Below, in pieces: positions 45,151 to 56,809 of a DNA stretch of 64,000 nt (position 1 is its first letter; every line of letters starts with the position of its first letter). Below the pieces are notes generated by a model that saw nothing but the letters and a program-made list of their open reading frames with translations, was not told where the DNA came from and did not search any database. The position numbers were made by a program, and so were the translations under genes. Source of the stretch: Aurelia coerulea (taxonomy: Eukaryota > Cnidaria > Scyphozoa > Semaeostomeae > Ulmaridae); contig CM076951.1 in NCBI GenBank assembly GCA_039566865.1, forward strand, positions 19,105,484-19,169,483, written 5' to 3'.

Positions 45151-45717
45151 AAGTAAGGTAGTCACGCTCGTTAAAGCAATTGATTAACGTTTTATCTCTG
45201 CTAATTGGCACTGAAATAAAGAAAGCGCACAGAAAGCGCATACAAGACAGAAGTTTCCCGCGATCCTATAGCAACATTTGATGTTGGCTTATTTCATGTT
45301 AGACAGATTTGACACCATAAGATGGATAAATCACCACAATGCTTACCCTGGCACAACAACAAATTTACCCAGAATTTGCACGTTCTTGACTTCATTAGCA
45401 GCTTAATTATGTTGAAACAATCGTTTTCTAGAACGAACGCATCATTAGCCACTTATTGATAGTATTCATTATGCAAATAAGTCAAGTTTAGAGGATGATG
45501 TAACCGGCGGCCTGCACAGAGGCTAGCATTCGCAGCATCACCGAAGGTAGAAGGACCCCCCTCCTACACAGCTACAGATGCAAACGTCGCAAGTGAAGTT
45601 GAGAGGAAAGGTGCAGAATTACAGCAAACAATGGCGCATTGACTGGGGGAAGGCACGTGGTCACACTGAACCAAAAGATCTCCATGCATATGATTCTGCA
45701 CAGAGGTTATCTTCGTG

Positions 45718-45832
45718 ACTGCTTGCCTCAAATTAGAAGCCCGCGAATAGAAATATTCTGCAGGGTTCCGCATAAGCAATTTTGCGTTATCGTAAATCTC
45801 ACATGACATCTAATTTGAGACAGATGCACCAA
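45718..45832. repeat. foldback family B, copy 2
   Basis: GCCTCAAATTAGAAGCCCGC pairs with the downstream CATCTAATTTGAGACAGATG. Same termini as 9218-9332. Confidence 0.5.
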
Positions 45833-46080
45833 TAGTTTCATGCACGAAATAAGCAAACTGGGGGTAATGACTTTTGATTTTTTGCGTATCATCCTCGTTT
45901 GACATAAAGATCAAAATATTGCTTTCAAACGATTCTTGTCCTCATACAAGGCGCTTGATTTTCTATTGAAGGCAACTTTAGCAGCAACACACATCTCTCT
46001 GACTGTAGCAGCATCAATGATCATTTTTGATTACACAGTCCACTTTGTAATCTAAGAAGGGGCTTCGATGTCAGAAAGTA

Positions 46081-46111
<31 letters not shown>

Positions 46112-46657
46112 AGCCCACTTCCGTCACGCTCGTTATAGCGATTGATTAACGTTTTATCTCTGCTAATTGGCACTGAAATAAAGAAAGCGCACACAAAGCG
46201 CACTCAAGACAGAAGTTTCCCCTTGATCCTATAGCAACATTTGACGTCGGCTTATTTCATGTTAGACAGATTTGACACCATAAGATGGATAAATTACCAT
46301 GATGTTTACCCTGGCACAGCAACAAATTTACCCAGAATTGGCACGTTCTTGACTTCATTAGCAGCTTAATTATATCAAAACAATCGTTTTCTAGAACCAA
46401 AGAATCATTAGCCACTTATTGACAGTACTCATTATGCAAATAACTCAACTTTAGAGGATGATGTAACCGGCGGCCTGCACAGAGGCTAGCATTTGCAGCA
46501 TCACTGAAGGTAGAAGGATCCCCCTCCTACACAGCTACAGAAAGGTGCAGAATCCCAGCAAACAATGGCGCCATTGACTGGGGGAAGGCACGAGATCACA
46601 CTGAACCAAAACATCTTCATGCATATCATTCTGCACAGAGTTTATCTTCGTGACGGC

Positions 46658-46772
46658 TTGTCTCAAATTAGATGCCCGCGAATAGCAAAAATTGAAACGT
46701 TCTGTAGGGTTCTGCATAAGTAATTTTGCGTTATCGTAAATCTCACATGGCATCTCATTGTACACAGATGCA
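46658..46772. repeat. foldback family B, copy 3
   Basis: GTCTCAAATTAGATGCCCGC is clear; the partner end (GGCATCTCATTGTACACAGA) is diverged. It is the same hairpin carried in the second duplication unit. Confidence 0.45.
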
Positions 46773-47095
46773 CCAATAGTTTCGTGCACGAACTATAAGC
46801 AAACTAGGGGTAATGACTTTTGATTTTTGCGTATCATTCTCGTTTGACATAAAGACCAAAATATTGCCTTTGACTTTGAGGCAATTCTTGTCCTTATACA
46901 AGGCGCTCGATTTTACATTGAATGCGACTTTAGCAGCAACACTCATCTCTCTGACTGTAGCAAAAAACAGAATCAACGATCATTTGGGGTTATGAAGAAA
47001 TCAATAATCAGATATTCTTATGCTTGTTTAGCTCAGGACGGACTTTGTAATCATCCAAAAGGATCTTATGTTTTATTAAATGCTCTCTAGAAAGG

Positions 47096-50000
47096 CTATC
47101 GGCCAGCTTTATTAAGATGCACAAGTTTCTTATGGTCCCCAATCCATTTGTAAGTGCTGTGGACATCAAAGCTTTCAATCAAACTGGGCTGCATTCCAGG
47201 ATAACAACTGTATTTTCTTCCTGGCATCTCTGTCATTGCTCTTTGCTGAATCAAATTTGATACAACTTTCTTGAGGTCCTTTAAGGCACTTGCAGCAACA
47301 TGTTTCCCAGATCTTTGAAAAATGGCACAACCTTTATCAAAATTCTGCATTAGCTTTTTACTCACTGTCAGTGCTTTACAAAATCGGCCAATAGCTCTTT
47401 TATTTGTAGAGTTAGGGCCTAAGTGTTTTGTAATGTTCTTCAGAGTATTATTATAATGTTCCAATGCTAGATCTAAGGGTATATTCCCCCCGATACCAAA
47501 TTTACTCTTGTGGAATCTATTCCACATCAGCCTGTGGGAATCGCATGGTGATAATATGATATGCACCTGACAAAGGAGATAAAATGCCTCCAAGGCATAT
47601 TTTCGACTCCTGGCTCCATCTTGCTTCAGATATGGTAGCATAAACTTCCAGCATCTAATTACACGTTCACCATCTCCAGCTGAAACTGCATCAAAAAAAT
47701 TCAACACAATAAGTCCCAAATCTAAAACTGAACATTGGTAATTGAAAACATCATCTTGCTTGGCAGTAGTGCTGTGGGTAATGTCACAGTGCCTATGAAG
47801 ACCATGAATTTTCTCGTGCTCTTTTCTTCGAGCCCCATCAAATCTGAATGTTTTATCACAGCCTTTATATCGGCATATGTATTTTCCTTCCTCATTCATT
47901 GGATTGTTTGCTACTAACCAATCTTCATACTCCTGTTTTTCAATAATGTCTTCATTTCTTCCCTCACGTATAATGTACTTGTCAACAATCTTTGATGACA
48001 AGGTCTCCAGATATTTTCGTTTGTCATCTTTTGTTGCAATAGATGATTTCAAATAACTTGGAACCCTTTCACTTGATATGTCATCAATATTTGTAACAGA
48101 GAGCTCTGCGAAAAATGCTGCCACAATTCTTGCTTTGATTTCAAGAATAAAGAATTTCTTGCTTGCATCAATATTTGTTGCTTACATCTGTGTACAAATA
48201 GCGGCGATTGATTAACACTTTGTCGGCAAATAATGTACACTTGTCTGCTGTTGATTTAGGATTGTAGAAATTGTCAAATCCAAGCTAGGGAAGAGTGAAT
48301 GATTTTATTGTCTTGAAATATTTGCAAATAAATAATGAAAATTGCTGAAACAGATTAGATTTCTAACCATCCTTTCAAAAAGGCATAGAGGAAATATTTC
48401 TTGGTCTTGAATCATTTTGACAATCATGCAAAGAATAATCTTCATAATTTGCACAGTCTTATGTCATAAGATGGACCTTTAGGGGTGGGGGGGGGGTTGA
48501 TCTTCTTTTACCTCTTATATTGACAATTTGATCAATTTGGATTGAAAGTTCCATTTGGATATCTTATGCTCTCTTGATTTACCTAAATTTGATACAGTGA
48601 ACAAAATATCATACTTTTTCCTGTAATGTTACCAAGTTGTTTCAACAACAGTAGGGTCTATTACTGTGGCGAAATGGGTAAGTTTTGGGTAACGTGGGTA
48701 GGGTGAAACATTTAGATAAATTTTGTGAAAATATTTATTCAGAGTTTTTGTTTAGCTAGAGCTGCTCGAATTACAGTACTTTCCGCGAGATAGTGAATGT
48801 TGATTTATCAGTTCAGGGTCTATTCTTTTCCTTCCAGCAATCAAAACTGCTCATTTTACCCCTAGCCTACCCATTTTACCTCAGCAGACCCTATGTATTG
48901 TACTGTATAACAAATATGAAAAATAAGATAAGGATCATCTGTTAAAAACAGCAAAATACATTTGTTTACATCTCTTTTGGAGGGGTTTTTACAGTGTGTT
49001 AAAGATCTGGGAAAGGATGTCCTGTGGATATAATATTTTCAAAAATATGATAAGCAGGGAAGTTACATATTCTAGGCCAGTTTATTTTCGATGTTAGAGT
49101 GTAGACAATGTAAAGCAATAAAAATTACGGTACCTGTAAGAACTTTATTCCTGCATGGAAATCTGCAATTTCAAAATGTAAACCATCAAGGCGATCTTTC
49201 TTTGTGAACCCATTTCCAAGCTGCAAAAGACCGTTCACTCCACGATCAACAGTCAATTGATCCCCAACCACTCCTTGACAACCAAAAATGTTTGGCTCTT
49301 GTACTTGCTCACATGGGACAAAGTCATGAAGCCTCTTTAACACTTCCTGCATGCCACTCGTGTCATTTTCATCTTCAAATATCATTTCGCCAAACACCTT
49401 CAGAAAAATCATTTTAAATAAATTCTTTACTATTTTCAGAGCAACTATTTAATCTTACAGAGATGTGCCAGCAAATACAAATGGGGTTTATTGCTCATTA
49501 ATGTAGCACACAAAATACAGTGAAGCTCATACTGTAATTCATTCAAAATCTAAATATCAGGAAATATTTAGGGTAAGGGGGTGAGCCATAGCATATGCTA
49601 CAAAAGAGGGATGGTCAGCTAATTTGGCCTTTTTTCGAAAAAAGCTTGCTGCAAGTGGTACTGGTCTTATGATGGTGACTGCATTATTTTGGGGATGGAC
49701 CATCTACCTCCATGCTCACGCAACCATATCTAAAAGCCCAATTACACCTTTTAAAGAATCTTTTGAGAGCATGCTTCTTTGCAATTTTGGTTTAAAAATT
49801 TTTTTCACATGTTATTGTCAAATGGAAAAATGTTTTTGGAACGCCAGGAAAAATTAATAAAGAATTACTAAACAACCCAAACATAAATGTTCCCAAATGT
49901 CTTTACTGCATGATTCAATTATACTGCTTGCTATGAATACAAGAGAATCATTACAGAATGCTTTGTTTTTAGTGTAATGGTACGTACTGTGTTTGTTGGT

Positions 50001-52199
50001 TTACAAGTTTCATGGGAGTATCTGTGACTGATATTTTGGACAGCAACATCTTCCAGAAATTGAAGACACTTAATGTTCTCAGTTGCTACGCTGCCACAAA
50101 TTGCAATATAATTCCTCCTTTGTTGAGCATGCTCCCTCTTGTTGGGTAAAAAGCAGCCATTCTCAGCTGATCATAGTGCATTATTCTGTGGACGAACACT
50201 GCTCAAGTGATTCCCAGAGATTCTGTTTGGACAAATCATTAGTCCAACCCAGTTGACATTATTATTTTGTCTCTCCTCAGTCATCTCATGAGGACGCGAG
50301 GTAAAATTGAAATTATCAATGATAAGCTTGCGTCCACTAGTTTCCTTTCTTGATGGAAGACATTTACTTTCCTTCTCAATTTCATCCCAAATACTCTTCA
50401 AATGGTCAGCACCATATTCATCTAGTTTCTTGTACAGGAAGGTGTGTGAAACACCAATGCGTAATGAGCCAAGTCTCAATAAGGTTGTCTGGAAACAAAG
50501 AAAACATAGCATAAGATTGTGGACAATTGGAGGGTTGCTAACATGTTTAAATTGATGATGCAAGTCATTTCTTATTCATGGAAAAACAATTTATTCTGCT
50601 AATGACCAAACATTTAATTACTCTCTTGATCTCTCTTGAAGTCTTGAACCAACATGATAACATGCACAACTATTTTTGAAAAAAAAAACAGTACAATATG
50701 TTTCACCTGTCAGAACTCTTAACAACAAATTTGCAGTATGCATATTTATTCCAAAATACTGTACAGTGCATTACCAGCAATCATACTGTACTTACTGATA
50801 ACTAACATATATCCACCAGGTATCATTTTTCTCAGTAAGAAGGAGGATTTATGAGGCAACTAAACATGTTCCAAATGAAACCAATTGAGCAATTTTGGAA
50901 TACCGTATTTGGTGTATTCAAACAGTTTGTACAAGTGTCTTAGAACTATAACATCATTCAAAAACATGTTAAATGGATTTGAATTAATAGGACATAATTT
51001 AATGGGCAGTTCTACATTAGGATATTTCCTCGGCTACTGTATGCCTGCATTCACTATTTATCAACAGAAATGAGCTTACCATGAAACCTGAATGCTGGAG
51101 CATAATTGATATAATGAGCTGTAATGCAATCATCCGGTTTGATCTATTCTTCAGACATACTGCAGCAGCCATGCAGACTGCTGGGCTAATGAAAAAATCA
51201 TCCTCTTTATGCTTGCTTCTTCTATGACACATGGTAACTAGGATGGATCTAGTGAGTGGTGCACGTGTTTCCAACTCTTTACCAAATTTTTCAATACTGA
51301 ATGACAGAATATCTTCTTTCTTTGTAAGCCGAAGACAGCTTGGCTCAAAACTCTTTTTTTCCTTTGCTGGTATCAGGGTGGTATCCTTCCCACTATGTGT
51401 TGTTTTCTTTGCTGCTACTTTTGTACCCCTTATAGAGTCTGATGGTTTCTTTGATCTTGGGCCAGAACATAGTCTGCAACATTCAGCATCTACTGCCTTC
51501 AAGAAATTATCAACAAGGTGACCCCGCAGCTTGTCATTTCTCCATGCTGCAGCAGCAATTTGCCTGTACATTCCTCTGCATAGCATTGTTCCCAAGGACA
51601 GAAGATCTGCTGGGAGCTTTCTCTCCCTGGTTTGCGATTTCCATATTACTTTAATAAAAGCTGTTGTGGAAATATTTGCATTTTCTTTGCAGACTTCTGG
51701 TTCTGAATTTTTCTTTCCTCCCTCAACAATGACAATCGATGGTCTTTTCGTGCTCACAGGAGTACTTGCCAAGTTAATGGGTTCTTGTGAAATCCCTTCG
51801 CTGAATAAAATCGTGGATGTTGTTGCTTCGGGTACCGTTGATTCTTCGTGGTGACTTGTAAATGGTTTTTTTGAACTCACCTCTTCGCATAAAGCTTCGT
51901 TGAACAATGCACGTTTTGCAGGTCTCTGATTGAAATCAATAATATTCTTCGTAGACCCTTTATGGTACAACTGTCCTATTTCATGGTCGATATCTTCCAA
52001 TTTCTTCCTGTGTCCTGCTCGACGTTTGATTAGGCCTAAGCACTTTCTGCAAATATACTTCGAGGTTGGCACTACATACACGCTTAGAAGTTTCAACGTT
52101 CGTTTCTCCCTTCCCAGCAACTAGATTAAAATCATTTCCTTTATTCTTTTCTCGCAATAAAATTTCAAAGCACAGAATACATGTCGTGGTCTTCGCCAT
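47096..52199 (-). pseudogene. multi-exon DUF6589-like gene, decayed
   Basis: Exons by splice signals and phase: 52199-51080 (ATG in MAKTTTCILCF; ends ATG|GTAAGC), 50488-50005 (after TTTCCAG; ends before GTAAAC), about 49409-49134 (ends CAG|GTACCG) and 48284-47096 (after CCCTAG). Conserved blocks: YICRKCLGLIKRR (with an N-terminal C-x2-C pair, a likely zinc site), RKLIIDNFNF, PNRISGNHLSS, GVVGDQLTVDRG, IADFHAGIKFLQ, HRLMWNRFHKSKFGIGGNIP, LDLALEHYNNTLK and a GRKYSCYPG tail. Lesions: a frameshift at about 52130, an in-frame TGA (50173-50171) inside a conserved stretch, probably missing sequence between exons 2 and 3, and a one-base shift near 48165. Function of the family is unknown to me; it is repetitive in cnidarians, and a second fragment lies at 55925. 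Confidence 0.7.
48651..48894. mobile_element. intronic MITE with AGGGTCT ends
   Basis: Left AGGGTCTATTACTGTGGCGA and right TTTTACCTCAGCAGACCCT are imperfect inverted ends, with TA at both edges, located in the last intron of the DUF6589-like gene. Similar CCCATTTTACCCC words occur at 34405-34455. Confidence 0.5.
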
Positions 52200-52924
52200 C
52201 GCTTCACATTGAACTTCTGAAGCGCACGGTTGCAGCATTGGGTAGCGCGAAGCGCAGTAGCGCAGAAAATGTAATAACGAGGCCAAGTTTCTGCTGAGTC
52301 ATTCGTACAATGTTTTCGCGCTTGTTGCGCAGACTCTACTTTTCCTTTTGTAGTGTAGAGTCTGCGCGCAGGCTACATTAGCCTCATAATGAAGTTCACA
52401 TTGGCCGCTTTCTAATATTTTTGCTTGGGAGGGGTGCTGTATCTAGTTTTCACGGGGGTGATACATTTTGCATATGTTGTGTTGTTCTTCTAAATTTTAG
52501 ACTGCGGTCCGCAAAGTCTCCTGATGACACTGCAGATATGGTTTTCACAAGACTAAGATCAACCTTGTGTTAGCCTCGTGAAAATTAGGTTTAAATTCCG
52601 AAAGGAAAGGCATTGCTTTGTAACATTCAAAATACCTGAAGCCTGATTCACGCAATAGGTCTTTTGTATAGTCTGAGTTGTGCAGAAAGACTCAAAACAT
52701 ACCCAGCATGATAATCCAATACACTCTTTTTTCATTGGTTTGTTTTTTAATTCCATTTCAACTTTGCAATGTGATGAGAAATATAAATGTATTCAAACTA
52801 TTTGGATGCCAGATCACGGTTTGTCTTTCACGCAAGATAAACTAGTGGAAAAGCTCGAGGGTTTAGCAGAGGGTCGTTGCAATATTTTCCTTGGCTGGCA
52901 CAATCAAATGATTTGGATCGCGCA
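52200..52924. other. gene-free stretch
   Basis: Five-prime flank of the DUF6589-like gene and the ill-defined start of the downstream hAT remnant. A short inverted pair around GCGCAGACTCTAC (52328-52365) is visible. Confidence 0.35.
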
Positions 52925-54048
52925 TTTTGTATTCTATGTTTTTTCTTTGGATGAAGCGTTGGTTCAACCACATCAAAGCTAGACAAACTGATGAAAAGCC
53001 CCTTGACAAATTGGTCCTCAGCAAAAACGAAATTAAAGCTGCATGGACTTAAATCTGAGGTTCACAAGACGGCCTTACTTACAATGCAAGATTTCACTGC
53101 AATGATGGAAAACACGAGGTCTGTTGTCAGGATTCTCGACTCTGCTCTCAATGCAACGATCAATCACAATAGGCAGAAGCTTGCTCCTATTGTGAAAACT
53201 GTTCTTCTTTGCGCTAAACATAACACACCCCTCTGCCGCCACAGAGATGATTCTATACCAGGCAAGCATATACCAGGCAAGCAACTGTGAGGAAATGGAC
53301 ATTGGAAAGGCATACGAAATGATAGGTTTATTGGTCGAAACCATTCAAGATGTTCGTCAACATGCAGATGAATACCATGAAAATTAGTTTGCAGCTGCTG
53401 CAGAAATGTCTGTGAGTGTATGTGGAAAGCCATCAATGCCAAGGTGCTGCAATTTGCAGCCGAAGTGAGCCAATCCACAAGCTTCAATGCCACAACAATA
53501 TTACAAGCGATCAATCAAAATTCCCATGCTTGTTCATATGCTTGTAGAGCTGAAAAATCGATTTTCCTTCAGGCAGATTGATGCAGTAAAAGGTTTTAGC
53601 ATCATCCCGGCCCTTACGATGGAACAGAGAAACACCAATGTTGAAGCATGTAATGAACATTTACAGAACTTCCTTGCTGCGTAGGAGGAGGATCTCCCAA
53701 ATGCTGTAACCATCCATGCAGAAGTAGATATTTGGATAAAGCATTGGACGCGATATGACAGAGATAGGCTTCCAAATACGGTGTCCAAAACACTGCTTCT
53801 TACTGACCCAGATGTTTTCCCGGTGATAGGCACAATGCTTCAAATCCTTGGTACTCTACCAATGACAACGTGCACGGTAGAAAGAAGCGCCTCCACTTTA
53901 AGATGAATCAAAACGTGACTCTGTAGCATGATGACGCAGCGTCGCCTGAATTCATTGGCAATAATGCATGTACATAAAGACATTGAGATTAATACAGATG
54001 CAATAATTGATCAAATCGAGAGACGACATCCCAGCCGGATGCGGCTAT
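52925..54048 (+). pseudogene. hAT transposase (52-kDa-repressor/ZMYM-like), frameshifted
   Basis: Plus-strand pieces in several frames give the family order: SPLTNWSSAKTKLKLHGLKS with EVHKTALLTMQDF (DUF4371 N-terminus), INHNRQKLAPIVKTVLLCAK and LCRHRDDS. Then come VETIQDVRQHADEYHEN and YYKRSIKIPMLVHMLVELKN. The C-terminal dimerisation block TLPMTTCTVERSASTLR and MTQRRLNSLAIMHVHKDIEI follows, ending ERRHPSRMRL with a stop at 54048. At least four frame changes or stops occur, and the central catalytic part between HRDDS and VETIQ is missing. Clearly dead, but the tail is well preserved. Confidence 0.75.
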
Positions 54049-54564
54049 GAAGCATGCAATTTCCTGAAGATGAGGAAGTTTAACAATCTTTCCATCTATG
54101 TATGATCTATGTATGTTTATATGAGTTGACCATGTTTGTGTATGAATGATAACATGAGTGTCATTTTATGACTTTAATCAAGCTAGTAAAAAGTCATGCT
54201 GTACACTTTGATTTGACGTAGTATTTCAAATGATATATTATTCCTCAAGCATCGCAAGAAATTTTTTGATGATTTTGGAGACTTGAAATATTCATATTCA
54301 TGACCAAAAAATATCACATAACCTCAAACTCTAATCAATAAAGTTATCTAGTTTTGAATCATAACTTTGCAACATTTAGTGTGCAAACCTGGAGGGCGTG
54401 GTCGAAGGAAATTTCCCTGAAATAATGTTTTAAGCCAATCTGAAGGGCGTGGTCACAACAAATTTTCTGGTGGGGTACCCCCGGACCCCCCCTGTTATTT
54501 TTGGCTCGCTTTGCTCACATTTAGATTGGTTCCGGTCCAGATATTATCTGGATCCGCCCCCGGA
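54049..54564. other. gene-free, one hAT-like terminus
   Basis: CTGGATCCGCCCCCG at 54548-54562 is the reverse complement of the common hAT end CAGGGGCGGATCCAG seen at 29710. It lies 500 bp beyond the hAT coding end, so it could be that element's right terminus. The left terminus was not found. Confidence 0.35.
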
Positions 54565-54830
54565 AATCTTAAAGAAATTCATCAAACGTTCAAATCACAA
54601 CATCCATCAATGAAGATAAGCTTCTCAAAATGTGCAATGGTAAGGCCAATATAATGTGTTTTAGCCGCAAGAGTGGCACTCATTCTATTTGGGTTTGTAG
54701 TATCCATAATAACGTAAAATTTATGATGAATGGATTCATGATGGCGTCTGTGACAGCTAGTGAAAAAGTTCCTGTCAGTCATTATGGACATGCATTGGCT
54801 AAGGTTATGTAGCTAACATTTTTTTTTGAA
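54565..54830 (+). pseudogene. fragment of a repeated cnidarian protein family
   Basis: Translations in two frames, LKEIHQTFKSQHPSMKISFS and CFSRKSGTHSIWVCSIHNNV then KFMMNG, fit a repetitive uncharacterised family I recall, in which SGTHSVCVCTIHQNVKLM is a hallmark. Short, frame-broken, no function assignable. Confidence 0.35.
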
Positions 54831-54959
54831 GGAATATTCTGCATTTCTGAACTCAACTCTACTCAAATGGCAAACGACCCTTGATGGTTACTTGGCTTTA
54901 ATCCAGCAATTGCTTGAATAGCTTTTGATTAAAGATTTTAACGATCTTTTCGGATATTG

Positions 54960-55671
54960 CAAAAGGGAGATCCTGCTTTAATCACTAATAGATTCAGTAA
55001 CTGGAAAAAGACTGAGAAGTTCTCGAAGCATGAGAAATCAGAGTGCCATTGATTCTCATACTCCATTGAATCGTTTCAAGGATTCAATGATGCAAAAACA
55101 CTTTTGAAGACCATAACAGAAGAGCTTAAAGAATGCAGCATTGAAATATCAATGCTTCGTGGCCAATGCTATGATGGAGCAAGCAATGTTTCTGGCATCC
55201 ATGCAGGTCTGCAAGCTCTTATGCAAAACCTCTCACCTACTGCATTATATACCCACTGCTATGCACATGTCCTCAATTTGGTCATCGTGGATTCAATGAG
55301 GAATAACAGAATTGTGAGGGATTTCTTTTTGGCACACTGCAGAATTTATATGTATTTATTGAAACCTGCAACAAACGCCATGCAATTTTCGTCAAGTTCC
55401 AAGAGCAGTTAAACGCCTCAAGTGATAGTGATGCAGAGGAAACTACAAAGTACGTTTTGAAGAAATTGTCAGACACCAGATGGGCATGCAGAGCTGACAG
55501 CATCAAAGCCATTTACTACACCATTGAGTCTGTAATTTCAACACTGAATGAGGTGGTAAAAGCAGCGAAGAAGGCAAGCATATATGCAGAAGCAAAAGGC
55601 CTCGCAAGGAGCAAAGACCAGAAATTGTTCTTATGTGCGTGCAGAATCGTCATGCATGGCTCTTCAATATG
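54960..55671 (+). pseudogene. hAT transposase fragment (DUF4371/ZMYM-like)
   Basis: RFSNWKKTEKFSKHEKSECH (54990-55050) is the N-terminal finger region. After a stop and a jump, a frame from ~55080 gives LKECSIEISMLRGQCYDGAS and LYTHCYAHVLNLVIVDSMRN, the catalytic YDG and CxAHxLNL motifs of the family. A frame change near 55390 leads to DTRWACRADSIKAI. It ends at 55671 without the C-terminal dimerisation block. It is a different copy from 52925-54048. Confidence 0.65.
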
Positions 55672-55924
55672 AGGCCAACTGATCACGTGATAATCAAATC
55701 GCTGGAAAGCAGAAATTAAATCAGCTGATGCTATAGCTAGCAGCGGAAAATCGAAATGAAGAACTGATTGAAGTGCTTATTTGTAGCTTATTTCACAATT
55801 TCCAGCAAAAGATTGCCTTCAATCAGTCTTAGTTTCAATCCTAGGCACCTTTCAAACTCGACCAGAAACATCTAGGCCAGGGTGATGGATGATGCAAAGC
55901 AAACTTGAAGAGCCACAAAATTAA
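55672..55924. other. short gene-free spacer
   Basis: No domain-bearing frame seen between the hAT and DUF6589-like fragments. Confidence 0.3.
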
Positions 55925-56300
55925 ATGACAGCGTTGCAATCCAGCATGAAAATGTTTACTCAATTTAATAACCATACCTTTTCAATGATGGGGCATCAAG
56001 CAGAAAATATGCGTTGGAAGCGCTCTACCTTCTTCTTCAGTATTTTGTCGGAGAAGGATGCACACTTGCTCATGTGGAACAGGTTTCACAAGTTGAAGTA
56101 TGGACAAGGAGGTAATATACCTCTTGACATGGCATTAGAACATTACAACCTAACAATAAAAACAATTCTGAAGAAGCTTGGATCAAATGTCACAAACAAA
56201 AATGCAATCAACAGGCTCATAAAAGCTTTGACAGTCAACAAAGGACTACTTGATAATTATGATGTATCATGCAGTGTAATGAAAAGATCTAGCAGGCACA
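55925..56300 (+). pseudogene. DUF6589-like C-terminal fragment
   Basis: An open frame includes AHLLMWNRFHKLKYGQGGNI, PLDMALEHYNLTIKTILKKL, NKNAINRLIKAL and SCSVMKRSSRHT. It is homologous to the end of the gene at 47096-48284 (LMWNRFHKSKFGIGGNIP and following) but clearly diverged, so it is another family member and not a recent duplicate. It ends in the minisatellite at 56303. Confidence 0.65.
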
Positions 56301-56302
56301 CA

Positions 56303-56490
56303 ACAATGGGAGTCACTAATTCAAGATTCAAGATTCAAGATTCAAGATCCGGAATTCAAGATTCACACTAATTCAAGATCCGGAATTCAAGATTCACACT
56401 AATTCTAGATCCAGAATTCAAGATTCACACTAATTCAAGATCCCGAAATCAAGATTCACACTAATTCTCGATCCAGAAATCAAGCTTCAT
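56303..56490. repeat. minisatellite, AATTCAAGATCCGG unit
   Basis: Begins with short AAGATTC repeats and then about five ~38-bp units containing CAAGATTCACACTAATTC and AGATCCGGAATTC variants. It abuts the DUF6589-like fragment. Confidence 0.8.
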
Positions 56491-56809
56491 ACTGAATTGG
56501 GCTTTTTAAGAATTCCTTGGAGAATCTGCGTGGTTTCATCTTTTTCGCTGTATTTTCTTTGTATCAGGCTTGCGAATAGGAGCCAAGAAGTGTAAGAAAA
56601 GGCAAAATGTTGCAAAGATTGAAATCATAGAAAATCCAAATTTGTATAAATTTTCCATTAAAATATACATTGAATATCTAAACAAAACAAATCTGAGCTC
56701 CATCGGACTTCTAATTCAAGAGTAATTCAATTTCATAGTTACATAAAATCAGACCCTAAAACCCTTCCTGCTACAGTTATTTCAGGGTCCCTCGAGGGGT
56801 GTTCATTGA
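56491..56809. other. gene-free stretch
   Basis: AT-rich; nothing supported. Confidence 0.3.

Larger units (their letters stand above)
45060..47052. repeat. 969-bp tandem duplication in a GATTACAAAGTCC-ended unit
   Basis: 45060-46028 and 46029 to about 46985 are diverged direct copies. Each opens with a GATTACAxAGTCC palindrome and a GAAA microsatellite (45117-45150, 46080-46107), and each contains a family-B foldback. The block begins GATTACAAAGTCC and ends with its exact reverse complement GGACTTTGTAATC (47040-47052), so the whole may be one composite element. No flanking duplication is evident. Confidence 0.75.

Noticed and set aside
47735..47917. Plus-strand ORFs over the DUF6589-like exons and the many others opposite recognised genes
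   Set aside because: Shadows of minus-strand coding sequence without any domain.
29710..54562. Pairing the hAT ends at 29710 and 54548 as one element
   Set aside because: They are 25 kb apart with unrelated elements between; more likely two separate broken copies.
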